A stretch of DNA of 64,000 bases from Paenibacillus sophorae (GCF_018966525.1 NZ_CP076607.1:2542001-2606000), one strand, 5' to 3'; positions 54,686 through 63,051 are shown, counted from the first letter of the stretch. A program made the numbers and translations. The notes: generated by a model not told the origin, from the sequence alone.

Positions 54686-55066
54686 TTGAGCACACAACCG
54701 TTGAATTCTCAAGCGTTCAATCCCCAAGCAATAAACGCCCAGGCGTTCAATCCTCAGGCATTATATCCCCAAGCGTCGAATCCGCAGGCGTTGAATCTCC
54801 AGGCGTCGAATCCTCAGGTGTCGAATCTTCAGGCACCGAATCCCCAGTTGTCAAATTCCGAGGTGCGTTACTATACGCCGTTCAGAGGACCGTTCGACCC
54901 CTGCCCGCCGATTCCTTGCAAGACCTATGTTGTGCCGCCTCAGCTGTTTCTTGGTTTTCAACCGCCCAACCTGCCGCAGTTCAATCTTCCGGAGGCGCTG
55001 AGATTCGGTACGCTCTGGCCGGCGCTGTTTAGTCCGTATTCACCTCAAATCAGAGGAGGGAATTAA
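54686..55066 (+). CDS. cotJA: Spore coat protein CotJA with an N-terminal Gln period-5 repeat
   Basis: 126 residues against about 80 for B. subtilis CotJA. The C-terminal 70 (YYTPFRGPFDPCPPIPCKTY, then VPPQLFLGFQPPNLPQF) are the CotJA domain with a CxxxxxC pair. Residues 6-57 hold ten units of exactly five residues with Gln at 9, 14, 19 ... 54 and mostly Asn/Pro before it (FNPQA, SNPQA, LNLQA). The matching DNA is a 15-bp tandem repeat. The start is TTG after AAGGAGG. First gene of cotJABC. Confidence 0.9.
   Translation: MSTQPLNSQAFNPQAINAQAFNPQALYPQASNPQALNLQASNPQVSNLQAPNPQLSNSEVRYYTPFRGPFDPCPPIPCKTYVVPPQLFLGFQPPNLPQFNLPEALRFGTLWPALFSPYSPQIRGGN
54701..54856 (+). repeat. 15-bp tandem repeat inside cotJA
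   Basis: About ten imperfect copies of a 15-bp unit of the form TCGAATCCTCAGGCG encode the period-5 peptide. Copies differ at third positions, so the array is not recent. Confidence 0.85.
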
Positions 55067-55069
55067 GAG

Positions 55070-55336
55070 ATGGATGCGAATCCTCACGATCCCCGTTACT
55101 ATGAGCTGCTCGAGCAGCTGCAGACGCTTGATTTTGCGCTGGTGGAGCTGAATCTTTATCTGGACACCCATCCGACCGATCTGAAGAGCATCCAGCAGTT
55201 TAACCAGCTTACCCAGGAGCGTACCCGGCTGGCAAAACAGTTCCAGGAGCTGTACGGTCCGCTGCAAAACTTTGGGCGCGCCTATTCGAAATGCCCTTGG
55301 GAATGGAGTCAGAGCCCCTGGCCCTGGCAGGTCTAG
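55070..55336 (+). CDS. cotJB: Spore coat protein CotJB
   Basis: 88 residues, full length. YYELLEQLQTLDFALVELNLYLDTHP and a C-terminal WEWSQSPWPW (in part) are CotJB signatures. In B. subtilis the CotJ proteins are made in the mother cell under sigma-E and join the coat. It starts 3 bp after cotJA with GGAGGGAATTAAGAG just upstream. Confidence 0.95.
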   Translation: MDANPHDPRYYELLEQLQTLDFALVELNLYLDTHPTDLKSIQQFNQLTQERTRLAKQFQELYGPLQNFGRAYSKCPWEWSQSPWPWQV

Positions 55337-55372
55337 GCAAGCGTAAAAGAAGCGAAAAGGGAGGTTATGCGT

Positions 55373-55942
55373 GTGTGGGTGTATGAAAAAAAGCTGCAGT
55401 ATCCGGTAAGAGTGAGCAAGTGCGACGTTCGGATGGCAAAGTATTTGATCGAGCAGTATGGGGGTGCGGATGGGGAGCTGGCCGCCGCTCTTCGCTATAT
55501 GAATCAAAGATATACCATCCCGGATAAAATTATCGGGGTGCTTACTGACATTTCAACGGAAGAGCTGGCCCATTTGGAAATGATTGCAACCATGGTCTAC
55601 AAGCTGACCAAAGACGCGACCGTGGAGCAGCTGAAGGAGGCTGGACTCGGCGCCCATTATGCCAACCATGATTCCGCTCTTTATTACGAGAATGCCGGGG
55701 GCGTGCCGTGGACGGCAGCCTATATTCAGGCAAAAGGGGACCCGATTGCCGATCTGTATGAAGACATTGCCGCAGAGGAAAAAGCACGGGCTACATATCA
55801 GTGGCTGATCAACATGACCGACGATGTGGATCTGCAGGACAGTCTCAAATTCCTCAGGGAAAGGGAAGTCGTGCATTCGCAGCGGTTTAGGGAATCCGTC
55901 GAGATTCTCAAGGAGGACCGGGAGTACAAGAAGATTTTCTGA
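55373..55942 (+). CDS. cotJC: CotJC, manganese-catalase-family spore coat protein
   Basis: 189 residues, equal to B. subtilis CotJC. Manganese-catalase fold with the metal-binding Glu/His residues in TEELAHLEMIATM and EEKARATYQWL and a His in REREVVHSQRF. It protects or builds the coat. The ATG at 55367 is two bases after GGGAGG; the GTG at 55373, eight bases from it, begins the conserved MWVYEKKLQYPV and is preferred. Terminator follows. Confidence 0.95.
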   Translation: MWVYEKKLQYPVRVSKCDVRMAKYLIEQYGGADGELAAALRYMNQRYTIPDKIIGVLTDISTEELAHLEMIATMVYKLTKDATVEQLKEAGLGAHYANHDSALYYENAGGVPWTAAYIQAKGDPIADLYEDIAAEEKARATYQWLINMTDDVDLQDSLKFLREREVVHSQRFRESVEILKEDREYKKIF

Positions 55943-55993
55943 TTCGGAAAAAAGGATGGACTGATCGATTTATTACCCAAATCAGCCTAAGAA

Positions 55994-56043
55994 CCAGTCT
56001 CATATTCCACTTTGACGTGGATTATGGGACTGTTTTTGGGTCT
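55994..56043 (+). terminator. Terminator of cotJABC
   Basis: CAGTCTCATATTCCAC pairs with GTGGATTATGGGACTG and runs into TTTTTGGG. Confidence 0.85.
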
Positions 56044-56139
56044 TTTCTTCCAGCACTTTAATAGAATGGGTTGTTATAGTAGAATGGGATAGGTGCTGGG
56101 ATTTCCTGCATTGAAAGCGATAATAGAGAGGGGATTATT

Positions 56140-57198
56140 TTGCGAAAATTACCAGCAATTATCATTGTGATTATACTGGTCCTATCTACGAATGCAGGGA
56201 TTGGAACGGCGGCATCCGCTTCCACTAAAGCAGCGGCTTCGGATGGCGTCAAGCTGGTGTTCGCCGGCGACATTCTGCTGGACGGTTATGTCGGCGATCA
56301 GATTGCAAAATACGGGGTAAACTACCCCTTCCTCAAAGTAGCGCCCGTGTTGAAAAAAGCGGATGTGGCCTTCGCCAATCTGGAAACGCCTGTTTCGACA
56401 AGAGGTGAGGCGTCAGATAAAACGTTCGTGTTCCGGTCCAAGCCGGGTACGCTCGCCGGATTAAATTATGCCGGAATTGACGGAGTAACCGTGGCGAACA
56501 ACCATGTTCTTGATTATGGGCAGACGGCGATGCTGGACACTTTGTCCTATCTGGACAAGTATGGGATCGGCCGCACAGGAGCGGGCCGGAATATTGAGGA
56601 AGCGTTCAAGCCTTACACAAAGACTGTAAATGGCAAGAAGATCGCCGTGCTGGGCGTAAGCCATGTGCTGTCCGGCCCTTCGTGGTATGCGGGCAAGAAC
56701 AAACCGGGGGCGGCCTCGGCCTACACCGCGGAGCCGCTGCTCGGCATGATCAAACAAGCGGCCAAAGACAGTGATTTTACCGTCGTTTACATTCACTGGA
56801 ATCAAGAATTCAAGGATTATCCGTTGCAAGAATCCCGTAAGCTTGCCAGACAGATGATCGACAGTGGAGCGGATCTCATTATCGGATCGCACAGCCATTG
56901 CCTGATGGGAATTGAGTACTACAAGCACAAGCCTATCTATTATTCGCTGGGAAACTTTGTGTTCAACCGCTCCACGCGGGGCGGAGAGAAGACGCTGGAT
57001 TCGATGCTGGCCCATTTTCAAATTGCCGGAGACAAGCTGTCTGCCAGTATAACGCCGGTCAAAATCACGCGAGGTCAGCCGGTATTTATGGATGCAAATT
57101 ATAACAAGAAGATTATTCAGACGCTGAACAAGCTGTCATACAACGCTTCCGTTGATTCAAAGGGCAATGTGTCCGAGAAAAATACAAGCGCAAAGTGA
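56140..57198 (+). CDS. CapA-family secreted protein (PgsA/CapA metallophosphatase-like)
   Basis: 352 residues. Signal peptide (RKLPAIIIVIILVLSTNAG, cleavage about 28-30), then the CapA domain with VFAGDILLDGYV, FANLETPVS, VANNHVLDYG and GSHSHCLMG, which follow the metallophosphatase pattern. CapA/PgsA proteins take part in poly-gamma-glutamate or capsule export; here no pgsBC genes are adjacent, so the substrate is unknown. The start is TTG at 56140 with GAGAGGGG upstream. Extracytoplasmic. Confidence 0.88.
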   Translation: MRKLPAIIIVIILVLSTNAGIGTAASASTKAAASDGVKLVFAGDILLDGYVGDQIAKYGVNYPFLKVAPVLKKADVAFANLETPVSTRGEASDKTFVFRSKPGTLAGLNYAGIDGVTVANNHVLDYGQTAMLDTLSYLDKYGIGRTGAGRNIEEAFKPYTKTVNGKKIAVLGVSHVLSGPSWYAGKNKPGAASAYTAEPLLGMIKQAAKDSDFTVVYIHWNQEFKDYPLQESRKLARQMIDSGADLIIGSHSHCLMGIEYYKHKPIYYSLGNFVFNRSTRGGEKTLDSMLAHFQIAGDKLSASITPVKITRGQPVFMDANYNKKIIQTLNKLSYNASVDSKGNVSEKNTSAK

Positions 57199-57207
57199 CA
57201 GCAGGGG

Positions 57208-57238
57208 AGCGGCGGCCTTATGGCCGCTGCTTTTTTTT
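57208..57238 (+). terminator. Terminator after the CapA-like gene
   Basis: AGCGGCGGCC-TTAT-GGCCGCTGCT stem followed by T8. Confidence 0.9.
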
Positions 57239-57251
57239 GAAGGAATTATGC

Positions 57252-57339
57252 TGTCGATAGTACTGATTTTAGATTAAATTTTAGCAAAATATTGGAAAAT
57301 TGTCGAATTGAGCAAAAATATTATATGTTTTTTGTCGAT
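57252..57339. promoter_or_regulatory. Cluster of Spo0A-box-like heptamers upstream of abrB
   Basis: TGTCGAT at 57252-57258, exact TGTCGAA at 57301-57307 and TGTCGAT at 57333-57339 lie on the + strand 28-115 bp upstream of the abrB -35. Confidence 0.45.
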
Positions 57340-57366
57340 ATCTATCAAAAGATGTAGAAATATGAT

Positions 57367-57395
57367 TTGACAGGAAAGAAGCAGCACTTTACAAT
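57367..57395 (+). promoter_or_regulatory. Consensus sigma-A promoter of abrB
   Basis: TTGACA (57367-57372) and TACAAT (57390-57395) are 17 bp apart; the expected leader is about 90 bases. Confidence 0.7.
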
Positions 57396-57493
57396 TCAAA
57401 TTAGAGTGTAATCACTTCTAACTCTTAATGGGACTTAAGCGTTTCCATATGTAAATGATTATAAAAAGTGTTATATCGAGGGGGAAGCATTGG

Positions 57494-57754
57494 ATGAAGG
57501 CAACAGGGATTGTAAGAAAAGTGGATGAATTGGGACGTATCGTTATTCCGATTGAGCTGCGCCGCACAATGGGAATCGACATCAAGGACCCGCTTGAAAT
57601 TTTTGTCGATGGTGAGAAGATCATCCTCAGAAAATATGAACCTACCTGCATTTTCTCCGGAAGCTCGGAGAACCTGATTAACTTCAAAGGCAAAATGGTC
57701 AGCCGGGACATTCTTGACGAGCTGATTGAGAGCTTTGATCATCAGGCGAAATGA
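57494..57754 (+). CDS. abrB: Transition-state regulator AbrB
   Basis: 86 residues. KATGIVRKVDELGRIVIPIE (2-21) is the nearly invariant AbrB DNA-binding hairpin, and the C-terminal half (KMVSRDILDELIESF) is the helical oligomerisation domain. It represses post-exponential and sporulation genes during growth. ATG at 57494 follows GGGGGAAG. Three Spo0A-box-like heptamers lie upstream, fitting known repression of abrB by Spo0A. It is the standard AbrB, unlike the zinc-knuckle paralogue at 3743. Confidence 0.95.
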   Translation: MKATGIVRKVDELGRIVIPIELRRTMGIDIKDPLEIFVDGEKIILRKYEPTCIFSGSSENLINFKGKMVSRDILDELIESFDHQAK

Positions 57755-57845
57755 GAGGAAGCGGGAGGATTGGGTGCTTAAGCAGCGCCGGGGAACAATC
57801 TTTCATGAGAGGCTGCCCGTACACCGGGTTGGCTGCATAGAATTG

Positions 57846-57897
57846 CAAAACGGCAGGATGGCAAGTTCCGAAAGGAACAGGCCGCCTGCCGTTTTTG
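57846..57897 (+). terminator. Terminator after abrB
   Basis: AAAACGGCAGG pairs with CCTGCCGTTTT around an inner GTTCC-GAAA-GGAAC hairpin, followed by TTTTTG. Confidence 0.85.
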
Positions 57898-57904
57898 ATT
57901 TTGG

Positions 57905-58074
57905 AAATATCCTATAAACGCCTCATATCATAGGGCTGTTCCAACGTAATCCACGGAAGGGATGACGACGCTGTACGGAAGGGACCCCAACATTTGAACC
58001 CTCTTCCGCTCGCAAGGCGGGTGAAGAGGATTCGCTTGTTGGGGTCTTTTGCCGCCGACACTTTCGCTCGGCTG
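57905..58074. repeat. Long structured intergenic inverted repeat beyond the ATP-grasp array
   Basis: GACCCCAACA (57983 on) and TGTTGGGGTC (to 58047) enclose CCTCTTC/GAAGAGG and GCTCGC arms, giving a roughly 65-base hairpin with its T tract on +. A second dyad (GCCG...CGGC) lies at 58051-58071. It ends the minus-strand operon but looks more like a dispersed element than a simple terminator. Confidence 0.5.
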
Positions 58075-59205
58075 TTACTCCTCGGTTTTCTTCGAGGATG
58101 AAGGAGACAGCTTCGTGCGGTACACCCAAAGCGCATATTCCAGCGGCTGCTGAAGCGCTTTGCGGTAGGTGTCCCTTTCGCCGGCCCTTGAGAAGACCTC
58201 ACGGGCCGGTTTAGGGTTGACCTCCAGCACGAAGACTCTGCCTTCCCGGTCGATGGCCAGATCAAGCGCCAGCTCGCATAAAGTGCCGAAGCTGTCTTCC
58301 AGAAATGAAGCGGCATCCAGTCCGAGCCGTTCGGCCGTTTGCATGGCTTTTGACGCTTTTTCGCCGCTGCCCAGCCACTCTTTGAGCAGTGTCTCCGCTT
58401 TTACAGCATGCCCGCCGCCGTGCAGATTGGAAGTTACGCTTTTAGCGGCCCCTACACGGCCCGCTATTCCGGTCAGCTCCCAATTGCCTTCGCTGTTCTT
58501 CTGAACGAGCATCCGGTAATCGTGGAACCGGCCGCTCGGAAGTCGCAGCGGAATCCCCTGCTGGATAAGGAAACGGCCGCCGATGCACCACTGTCGTACG
58601 ATGGACTCGAGTCGTGGCAGCGATACCCGGCGCGGCTGGATAATCCGGCGATTCTGGCGGCGGCCCTGGATATCGAACATTCCGCGAGTCTCTTTCAGCC
58701 GCTCGATGCGTAGAATGCCTCGTCCGCCGGTGCCGTTTATCGGTTTGATATAAATTACCGGGCTAGTCTTAAGCATTTGGTGCAGATCCGAGGAAGAATG
58801 GTACAGCAGTGTAGCCGGCATATGCGGCCGGAACCGGCCTTTTTGCGAGAATGTCTGATGAATCGTCCATTTGTTGCGCAGCGGACGGTTCAGGAAGGTA
58901 AGATGATTGTAACGCGAGCGGAAGCGCAGCAGCTGCTGGAACCGCTCGCTGCGCTGAATGCGGCAGCGGTCGTAGATCATGTCGGGAAAGGTCCGCCATT
59001 TGCGGCTCCATTTGCCCGTTCCGGGATCGAATACCATCGCATTAATCCGCTGCTTTCCGCTATCGACATCCATCGGTGTGAACACGAAGACATCAAGGCC
59101 GATCCGTTTGCCCTGCATGATCATTTTGCGGTATATGCTTTTCTCTTCAAGTTGCTTGGCGTTATTCAGATACAGGGTAAGAATGCCTAAAACGGGCTCT
59201 GACAC
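58075..59205 (-). CDS. YheC/YheD-family ATP-grasp protein, array member 1 (last in operon)
   Basis: 376 residues. The N-terminal part (EPVLGILTLYLNNAKQLEEK) is an uncharacterised YheC/D lobe. The ATP-grasp core follows, with YIKPINGTGGRGI as nucleotide-loop segment and YRMLVQKN, HGGGHAVK and VLEVNPKP as later core motifs. The Asp/Glu/Asn metal ligands (ALDLAIDREG...LEVNPKP) are present. YheC/YheD proteins of B. subtilis are spore-associated with no known reaction. The start is GTG after AGGAGGTG. Ends the operon. Confidence 0.9.
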   Translation of the reverse strand: MSEPVLGILTLYLNNAKQLEEKSIYRKMIMQGKRIGLDVFVFTPMDVDSGKQRINAMVFDPGTGKWSRKWRTFPDMIYDRCRIQRSERFQQLLRFRSRYNHLTFLNRPLRNKWTIHQTFSQKGRFRPHMPATLLYHSSSDLHQMLKTSPVIYIKPINGTGGRGILRIERLKETRGMFDIQGRRQNRRIIQPRRVSLPRLESIVRQWCIGGRFLIQQGIPLRLPSGRFHDYRMLVQKNSEGNWELTGIAGRVGAAKSVTSNLHGGGHAVKAETLLKEWLGSGEKASKAMQTAERLGLDAASFLEDSFGTLCELALDLAIDREGRVFVLEVNPKPAREVFSRAGERDTYRKALQQPLEYALWVYRTKLSPSSSKKTEE

Positions 59206-59375
59206 AGGAGTTCACCTCCTTGTATGAAAACGGATGCCCGGCTTCGCTCCGCCGCCTGCATTGCCGCTTCGTCATCTCCGAACGCCGGTTCTATAATAGG
59301 CTGCAGGTAAAGGGCCGATGCGTCTGAGGGTCCGGGAGTAAGCGCCACGGCGGCATATATGGAGGATATCCGCAT
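59187..59375 (-). CDS. Short reading frame embedded in the ATP-grasp operon
   Basis: 62 codons from the ATG at 59375 (an in-frame GTG lies at 59387). The stop falls 19 bases inside the next ATP-grasp gene; the upstream gene stops at 59393. The sequence (RISSIYAAVALTPGPSDASA at the start, EPAFGDDEAAMQAAERSRAS later) has codon use like its neighbours. The ribosome site AAAGGA is 13 bases from the ATG, long but usable. It fills the only sizeable gap in the operon. No match is known to me; it could be a structural spore peptide, or chance. Confidence 0.5.
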   Translation of the reverse strand: MRISSIYAAVALTPGPSDASALYLQPIIEPAFGDDEAAMQAAERSRASVFIQGGELLCQSPF

Positions 59376-59392
59376 CTGGTTTGTCACGTCCT

Positions 59393-60505
59393 TTACGGGA
59401 TGATTGCGGTTTGGCGGGCCAGGTGCTGGCTGTAATAGAAGATTCGTTCCAGCGAGAGCTTTCGGATGTCCGGTTCATCAAATTTCATGGGCCGGGAATT
59501 GGCTTCGAAGAACCAGAGTCCGCCTTTGTCGTCAGCTCCAAGATCCATGGACATCTCGCCCAGCGTATAGCCGGAAGCACGCTCTATCTGCCGTGCGATC
59601 AGCAGGGCGGTGGAAGAGAGGTTCTTCAGGATGGATGCGGTCCGTTCGGGGCCGAACATCGCTTCCAGCATCTTGGACGGGTCTTCGACGCTGCCGCCGC
59701 GCGGGACATGGGTCGTAATGCTGCGGGAGCCCGCCAGTCTTGCGCCGATGCCCGTTACCGCCCATCCGCCTCTGCCATTTTTTTGCAGAAGCACGCGCAG
59801 ATCGAACGGTCTCCCCTTACAGGTCGCAAGCTCAATCGCCTGCTGAACAATATAAAGGGAGCCGCCGCGTTCCTTCCCGATGCGGGTCCATAGGCGTTCT
59901 ATCGACGCTGCCTTGTACGTTACGTTCTTTTTCCCGCTTTGGATTTGCAGGCGGTATGGAAGAGTGCCATCGGCGTAGTATTTAAGCCGCATGATCCCTT
60001 TTCCGGCTTTGCCGCTCTCCGGCTTGAGATACAGGCTGGTGTGGGTCTTCAGCATCGAAGACAGTGTGCGTGCGCTTCTCAGCCGTCTCGTAGCCGGCAC
60101 ATGACGGGAAGTGGCGTTAGAGCCTTTCAGCCATTCGAACAGACTCCATTTATTGAAAAAGTACGGATTGTACAGCCGAATGCCCGGGTGTTCCAGACAT
60201 TCGGCGATTTTACGGGCGACCGCGGGTTTGGCTTCATCCTCACGGGTGGGGATGCGGTTGTAAATGATCTGCGGGAAAGGCAGCTGGACAGCGGTCCACG
60301 CCTTGCCCGGACCCGGAACATACCCGGTAACGGTAGAGCTCTCCAGCTTCAGGTCGCGGACGGTAACTACATAGGCGAGATAGCCGAGCTCTCTGCCGGT
60401 ACGAATGATATCACGAAAATTCTTATGGTTGCCTCGGAACAGTCTGGTCTTGTCGCTGGTCGTCAGAATGGCGATGACCGGTTTGTCGTCTGTCCGGATG
60501 TTCAC
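59393..60505 (-). CDS. YheC/YheD-family ATP-grasp protein, array member 2
   Basis: 370 residues. N-terminal lobe TSDKTRLFRGNHKNFRDII, family signature PFPQIIYNRIP, then LYLKPESGKAGKGIMRL (nucleotide loop), RPFDLRVLLQKN, and GEMSMDLGADD...FFEANSRP with the metal ligands. Compared with the others it has Arg instead of Lys in the final SRP. The start GTG at 60505 overlaps the upstream stop (GTGA) with AGGAGG upstream, so translation is coupled. Confidence 0.9.
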   Translation of the reverse strand: MNIRTDDKPVIAILTTSDKTRLFRGNHKNFRDIIRTGRELGYLAYVVTVRDLKLESSTVTGYVPGPGKAWTAVQLPFPQIIYNRIPTREDEAKPAVARKIAECLEHPGIRLYNPYFFNKWSLFEWLKGSNATSRHVPATRRLRSARTLSSMLKTHTSLYLKPESGKAGKGIMRLKYYADGTLPYRLQIQSGKKNVTYKAASIERLWTRIGKERGGSLYIVQQAIELATCKGRPFDLRVLLQKNGRGGWAVTGIGARLAGSRSITTHVPRGGSVEDPSKMLEAMFGPERTASILKNLSSTALLIARQIERASGYTLGEMSMDLGADDKGGLWFFEANSRPMKFDEPDIRKLSLERIFYYSQHLARQTAIIP

Positions 60506-61875
60506 ATATCATCCCTCCTGCGGAACTTGCTGAGGTATAGGCAGTGCTCCAGAATATGCTCGATGGAGGCCTTGCCTTCAGCGCGCAGGGACGGATGGCG
60601 AAAGATGGACCGCCCGGGTTTGGCATTGGCCTCGAACATCCAGATATCTTCATCCTGGTCGATGCCGAGATCGAAGCCGATTTCGCCAAGCAGATGACGG
60701 TGCTGGATTTCCAGTGCTTCCGCCAGCCGGATGGCCGTCTGCTTCGCCCGCTGCAGCACCTCGTCGGCTTTGGCTCCGAATACACGGCCGAGCGCCTGCT
60801 GCGGCGTAAGAAGGGAGCCGCCGTTTTTCAGATGGGTGGTTACGCTGCCGCGTCCGGCTTTTTTCGCTCCGATCCCGACTACGACCCACTGGTTATTGCC
60901 GTTCTTGTGCATATGGAACCGGAAGTCGATCGGGCAGCCGTCGATTTCGATCAGACGGATGCCCTGCTGAACGACGTAGCTGTGCAGGCTGCTCCCATGG
61001 CGGGACCGCAGTTGCCGCATCAGGCTGTCGAAGGTGGAGAAGCGCAGCAGCACATTTTTGCCTCCCCGGCGGTAACGGGCGAAATAGCCGCGTTTGGGCA
61101 GATAGGTCAGACGGTAAATGCCGTGCCCAAGACTGCCGGCCGAAGGCTTGTAATAGACGAAATGATGGCGCTCAAGCATATCCTTAATCATGTCGGGCTC
61201 TGGGCTGCTGTGCGTTTCGGGTACGTATTGGCTGGCGAAGCTGTCGCCTTCAAGCAGCCGGTAGATATCGGATTTATTGAAAAAGCTCCAGTTGAAAAAA
61301 GGGATTTTCTTGCGGGTAAACCGTTCCCGAAGCTGATTGATCGCCGGGGAGGTTTCCGCCCGCCTGCTGGGCAGCCGGTTGTAGATGACATCGGGCAGAG
61401 GCACCATCTTGCGCTCGAACTTGCCGTTTTCCGTCAAAAAGTAACCATACACGCGCTCCTGCTGCCAATTAATGTCACGGGGCATGAACGCGAATATATA
61501 GCACATGTTGCTGCCTTGGCGCAGCAGCTGCTTGATGAAACCCGTTCGGGAACCGAACGGCTGACCCGATGAAGACGGCCCATCAGACAGGACTCCAACG
61601 AGCGGGCCAAGCTGAACCTCGTCGTTCTGAAGGTTGCGTAAGTAGACGCTGCCCGATTTAGGCACTTTGATAGCATTTTGGACGCCCGAAGCCAGATAAA
61701 GATGCTTGCCGGCGCGCTTAATCGGCTTAACCATCGCCGGAATGGCGTCTTTGCCGAGCCGCAGCCGGATGTTCTTCTTCCCGGACAGCTTCAGGCTTTT
61801 CATCAGCGACCCCGAGACATATACGACCCTTTGGGGCTGCTTGGTGAAATGGACATTGCAAAATGTGAGACCCAT
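60502..61875 (-). CDS. YheC/YheD-family ATP-grasp protein with extended N-terminal domain, array member 3
   Basis: 457 residues, 70-90 longer than its neighbours because of an extra N-terminal beta-rich domain (YVSGSLMKSLKLSGKKNIRL ... GSVYLRNLQNDEVQLGPLVG) ahead of the common PDVIYNRLP lobe. ATP-grasp motifs are YYKPSAGSLGHGIYRL, CPIDFRFHMHKN and GEIGFDLGIDQ...MFEANAKP. The extension looks like a substrate- or partner-binding module. The ATG directly follows the stop of the preceding gene, with AAGGAGG upstream. Confidence 0.9.
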   Translation of the reverse strand: MGLTFCNVHFTKQPQRVVYVSGSLMKSLKLSGKKNIRLRLGKDAIPAMVKPIKRAGKHLYLASGVQNAIKVPKSGSVYLRNLQNDEVQLGPLVGVLSDGPSSSGQPFGSRTGFIKQLLRQGSNMCYIFAFMPRDINWQQERVYGYFLTENGKFERKMVPLPDVIYNRLPSRRAETSPAINQLRERFTRKKIPFFNWSFFNKSDIYRLLEGDSFASQYVPETHSSPEPDMIKDMLERHHFVYYKPSAGSLGHGIYRLTYLPKRGYFARYRRGGKNVLLRFSTFDSLMRQLRSRHGSSLHSYVVQQGIRLIEIDGCPIDFRFHMHKNGNNQWVVVGIGAKKAGRGSVTTHLKNGGSLLTPQQALGRVFGAKADEVLQRAKQTAIRLAEALEIQHRHLLGEIGFDLGIDQDEDIWMFEANAKPGRSIFRHPSLRAEGKASIEHILEHCLYLSKFRRRDDM

Positions 61876-63051
61876 TTAAGAATCCTCCTTAGGCACCATT
61901 GATATCAATTTTCCGGATAATCCGTACCCGCCTGCGGCGGTGCAGGGAGATCGCCGCCGCGTCAGCAGCAGGTACCTTGCGTAAGAGAGCGGGTTTTCGG
62001 CCGAGCGCCGGGCGGCGTCTTGGTCGCCAGTCAGCATGAAGGCCGAGCGGCCCGGCTTGGAGTTCGCCTCCAGCAGCCAGATCCGGCCGCCGGTATCGAT
62101 GCCGAAATCGAGCCCGAGCTCGCCGAGCCGCCCGCAACCTGCTTCCAGCAGCGGCGGAAGGAAAGCGGCCGTAAGCGTAAGCTCTCTTAAAATGTCCGCC
62201 GCCGCCCCGCCGTATTGCTTCCGCAAAAAGGAGGAGGGATGCACTGCGGTTCCTCCGCCGTGAAGGTTCGAGGTGAGCGACCCGCGCGGGCCAAGGCGGA
62301 CCGCCATGCCGGCGAGTGTCCAGCGTCCGCCGCCGTTCTTCTGCATAAGCACGCGGACATCGAACGGCTGTCCTCCGCTGCCGCTCAATTGCAGGAACGG
62401 CTGCATGATAAAGCCTTGGCCTCCGATAAACCGGTCAATCCATTCGAGCCCCCTGCCGCGGTCCTCAAAGCCGCGGATAATCTCGCGGTTCTGACCGTCC
62501 CGGCCTCTTGCAAGAAGTCCTCCGGGCGCCGCTTCCCAGGCCGCAGCATGCAGGGTACGCCTTCCGTGTGTGCCTGCCCGGGGTTTCAAAAAGACTCCGT
62601 CTTCTCTTTCCGCGAGCATGAGCTCCAGGCCGCGGCTGCCGTCATACCGTTTAGTCTCGGGCAGCAGTACGGATGCTCTGCGGTTTTGCTGCAATATTTC
62701 ATGCACCTTCCATTTGTCCGGCAGCCCCCGCGACCATGCCAGGCTGCTCGCCAGCGCGTTGAGGGCCCGGGAGGTGCGGCGTCTTTCTTCCGGACTCCGG
62801 CAGAACATCCGGTTATACACAATGTCTGGCGCGGCCGATGTGACTGCGCGCCATTCTTCGCCGGTCCGGATGAACCCGCTCACCGTCCGTCCATCCTCTG
62901 ACACGCCTTCCGGCGTGAATATGATAACGCGCAGACCGTATTTAGGGGCGGCCCGGCAGAGCAGGCTGCAGAAGACGGGTTCGGCCACCGGTGAATCCTT
63001 TCCGCCCCCTCCGTTTAGGAGGCCGAGACAGCCTAGTTCGCTCACAGGCAT
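61876..63051 (-). CDS. YheC/YheD-family ATP-grasp protein, array member 4
   Basis: 391 residues. N terminus LGCLGLLNGGGGKDSPVAEP, then PDIVYNRMF (family), FLKPRAGTHGRRTLHAA (nucleotide loop), QPFDVRVLMQKN, and GELGLDFGIDTGG...LLEANSKPGRSAF with the metal ligands. It is Arg/Ala/Gly-rich and coded by especially G+C-rich DNA compared with members 1-3. AAGGAGG five bases before the ATG. Its stop abuts member 3. Confidence 0.9.
   Translation of the reverse strand: MPVSELGCLGLLNGGGGKDSPVAEPVFCSLLCRAAPKYGLRVIIFTPEGVSEDGRTVSGFIRTGEEWRAVTSAAPDIVYNRMFCRSPEERRRTSRALNALASSLAWSRGLPDKWKVHEILQQNRRASVLLPETKRYDGSRGLELMLAEREDGVFLKPRAGTHGRRTLHAAAWEAAPGGLLARGRDGQNREIIRGFEDRGRGLEWIDRFIGGQGFIMQPFLQLSGSGGQPFDVRVLMQKNGGGRWTLAGMAVRLGPRGSLTSNLHGGGTAVHPSSFLRKQYGGAAADILRELTLTAAFLPPLLEAGCGRLGELGLDFGIDTGGRIWLLEANSKPGRSAFMLTGDQDAARRSAENPLSYARYLLLTRRRSPCTAAGGYGLSGKLISMVPKEDS

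Noticed and set aside
57923..58129. Short minus-strand frames in the gap beyond the ATP-grasp array
   Set aside because: They run through a large inverted repeat and lack ribosome sites; treated as repeat sequence rather than genes.
60544..61572. 342-codon + strand frame opposite ATP-grasp member 3
   Set aside because: Antisense to a gene with full family motifs; high G+C makes such shadows common.
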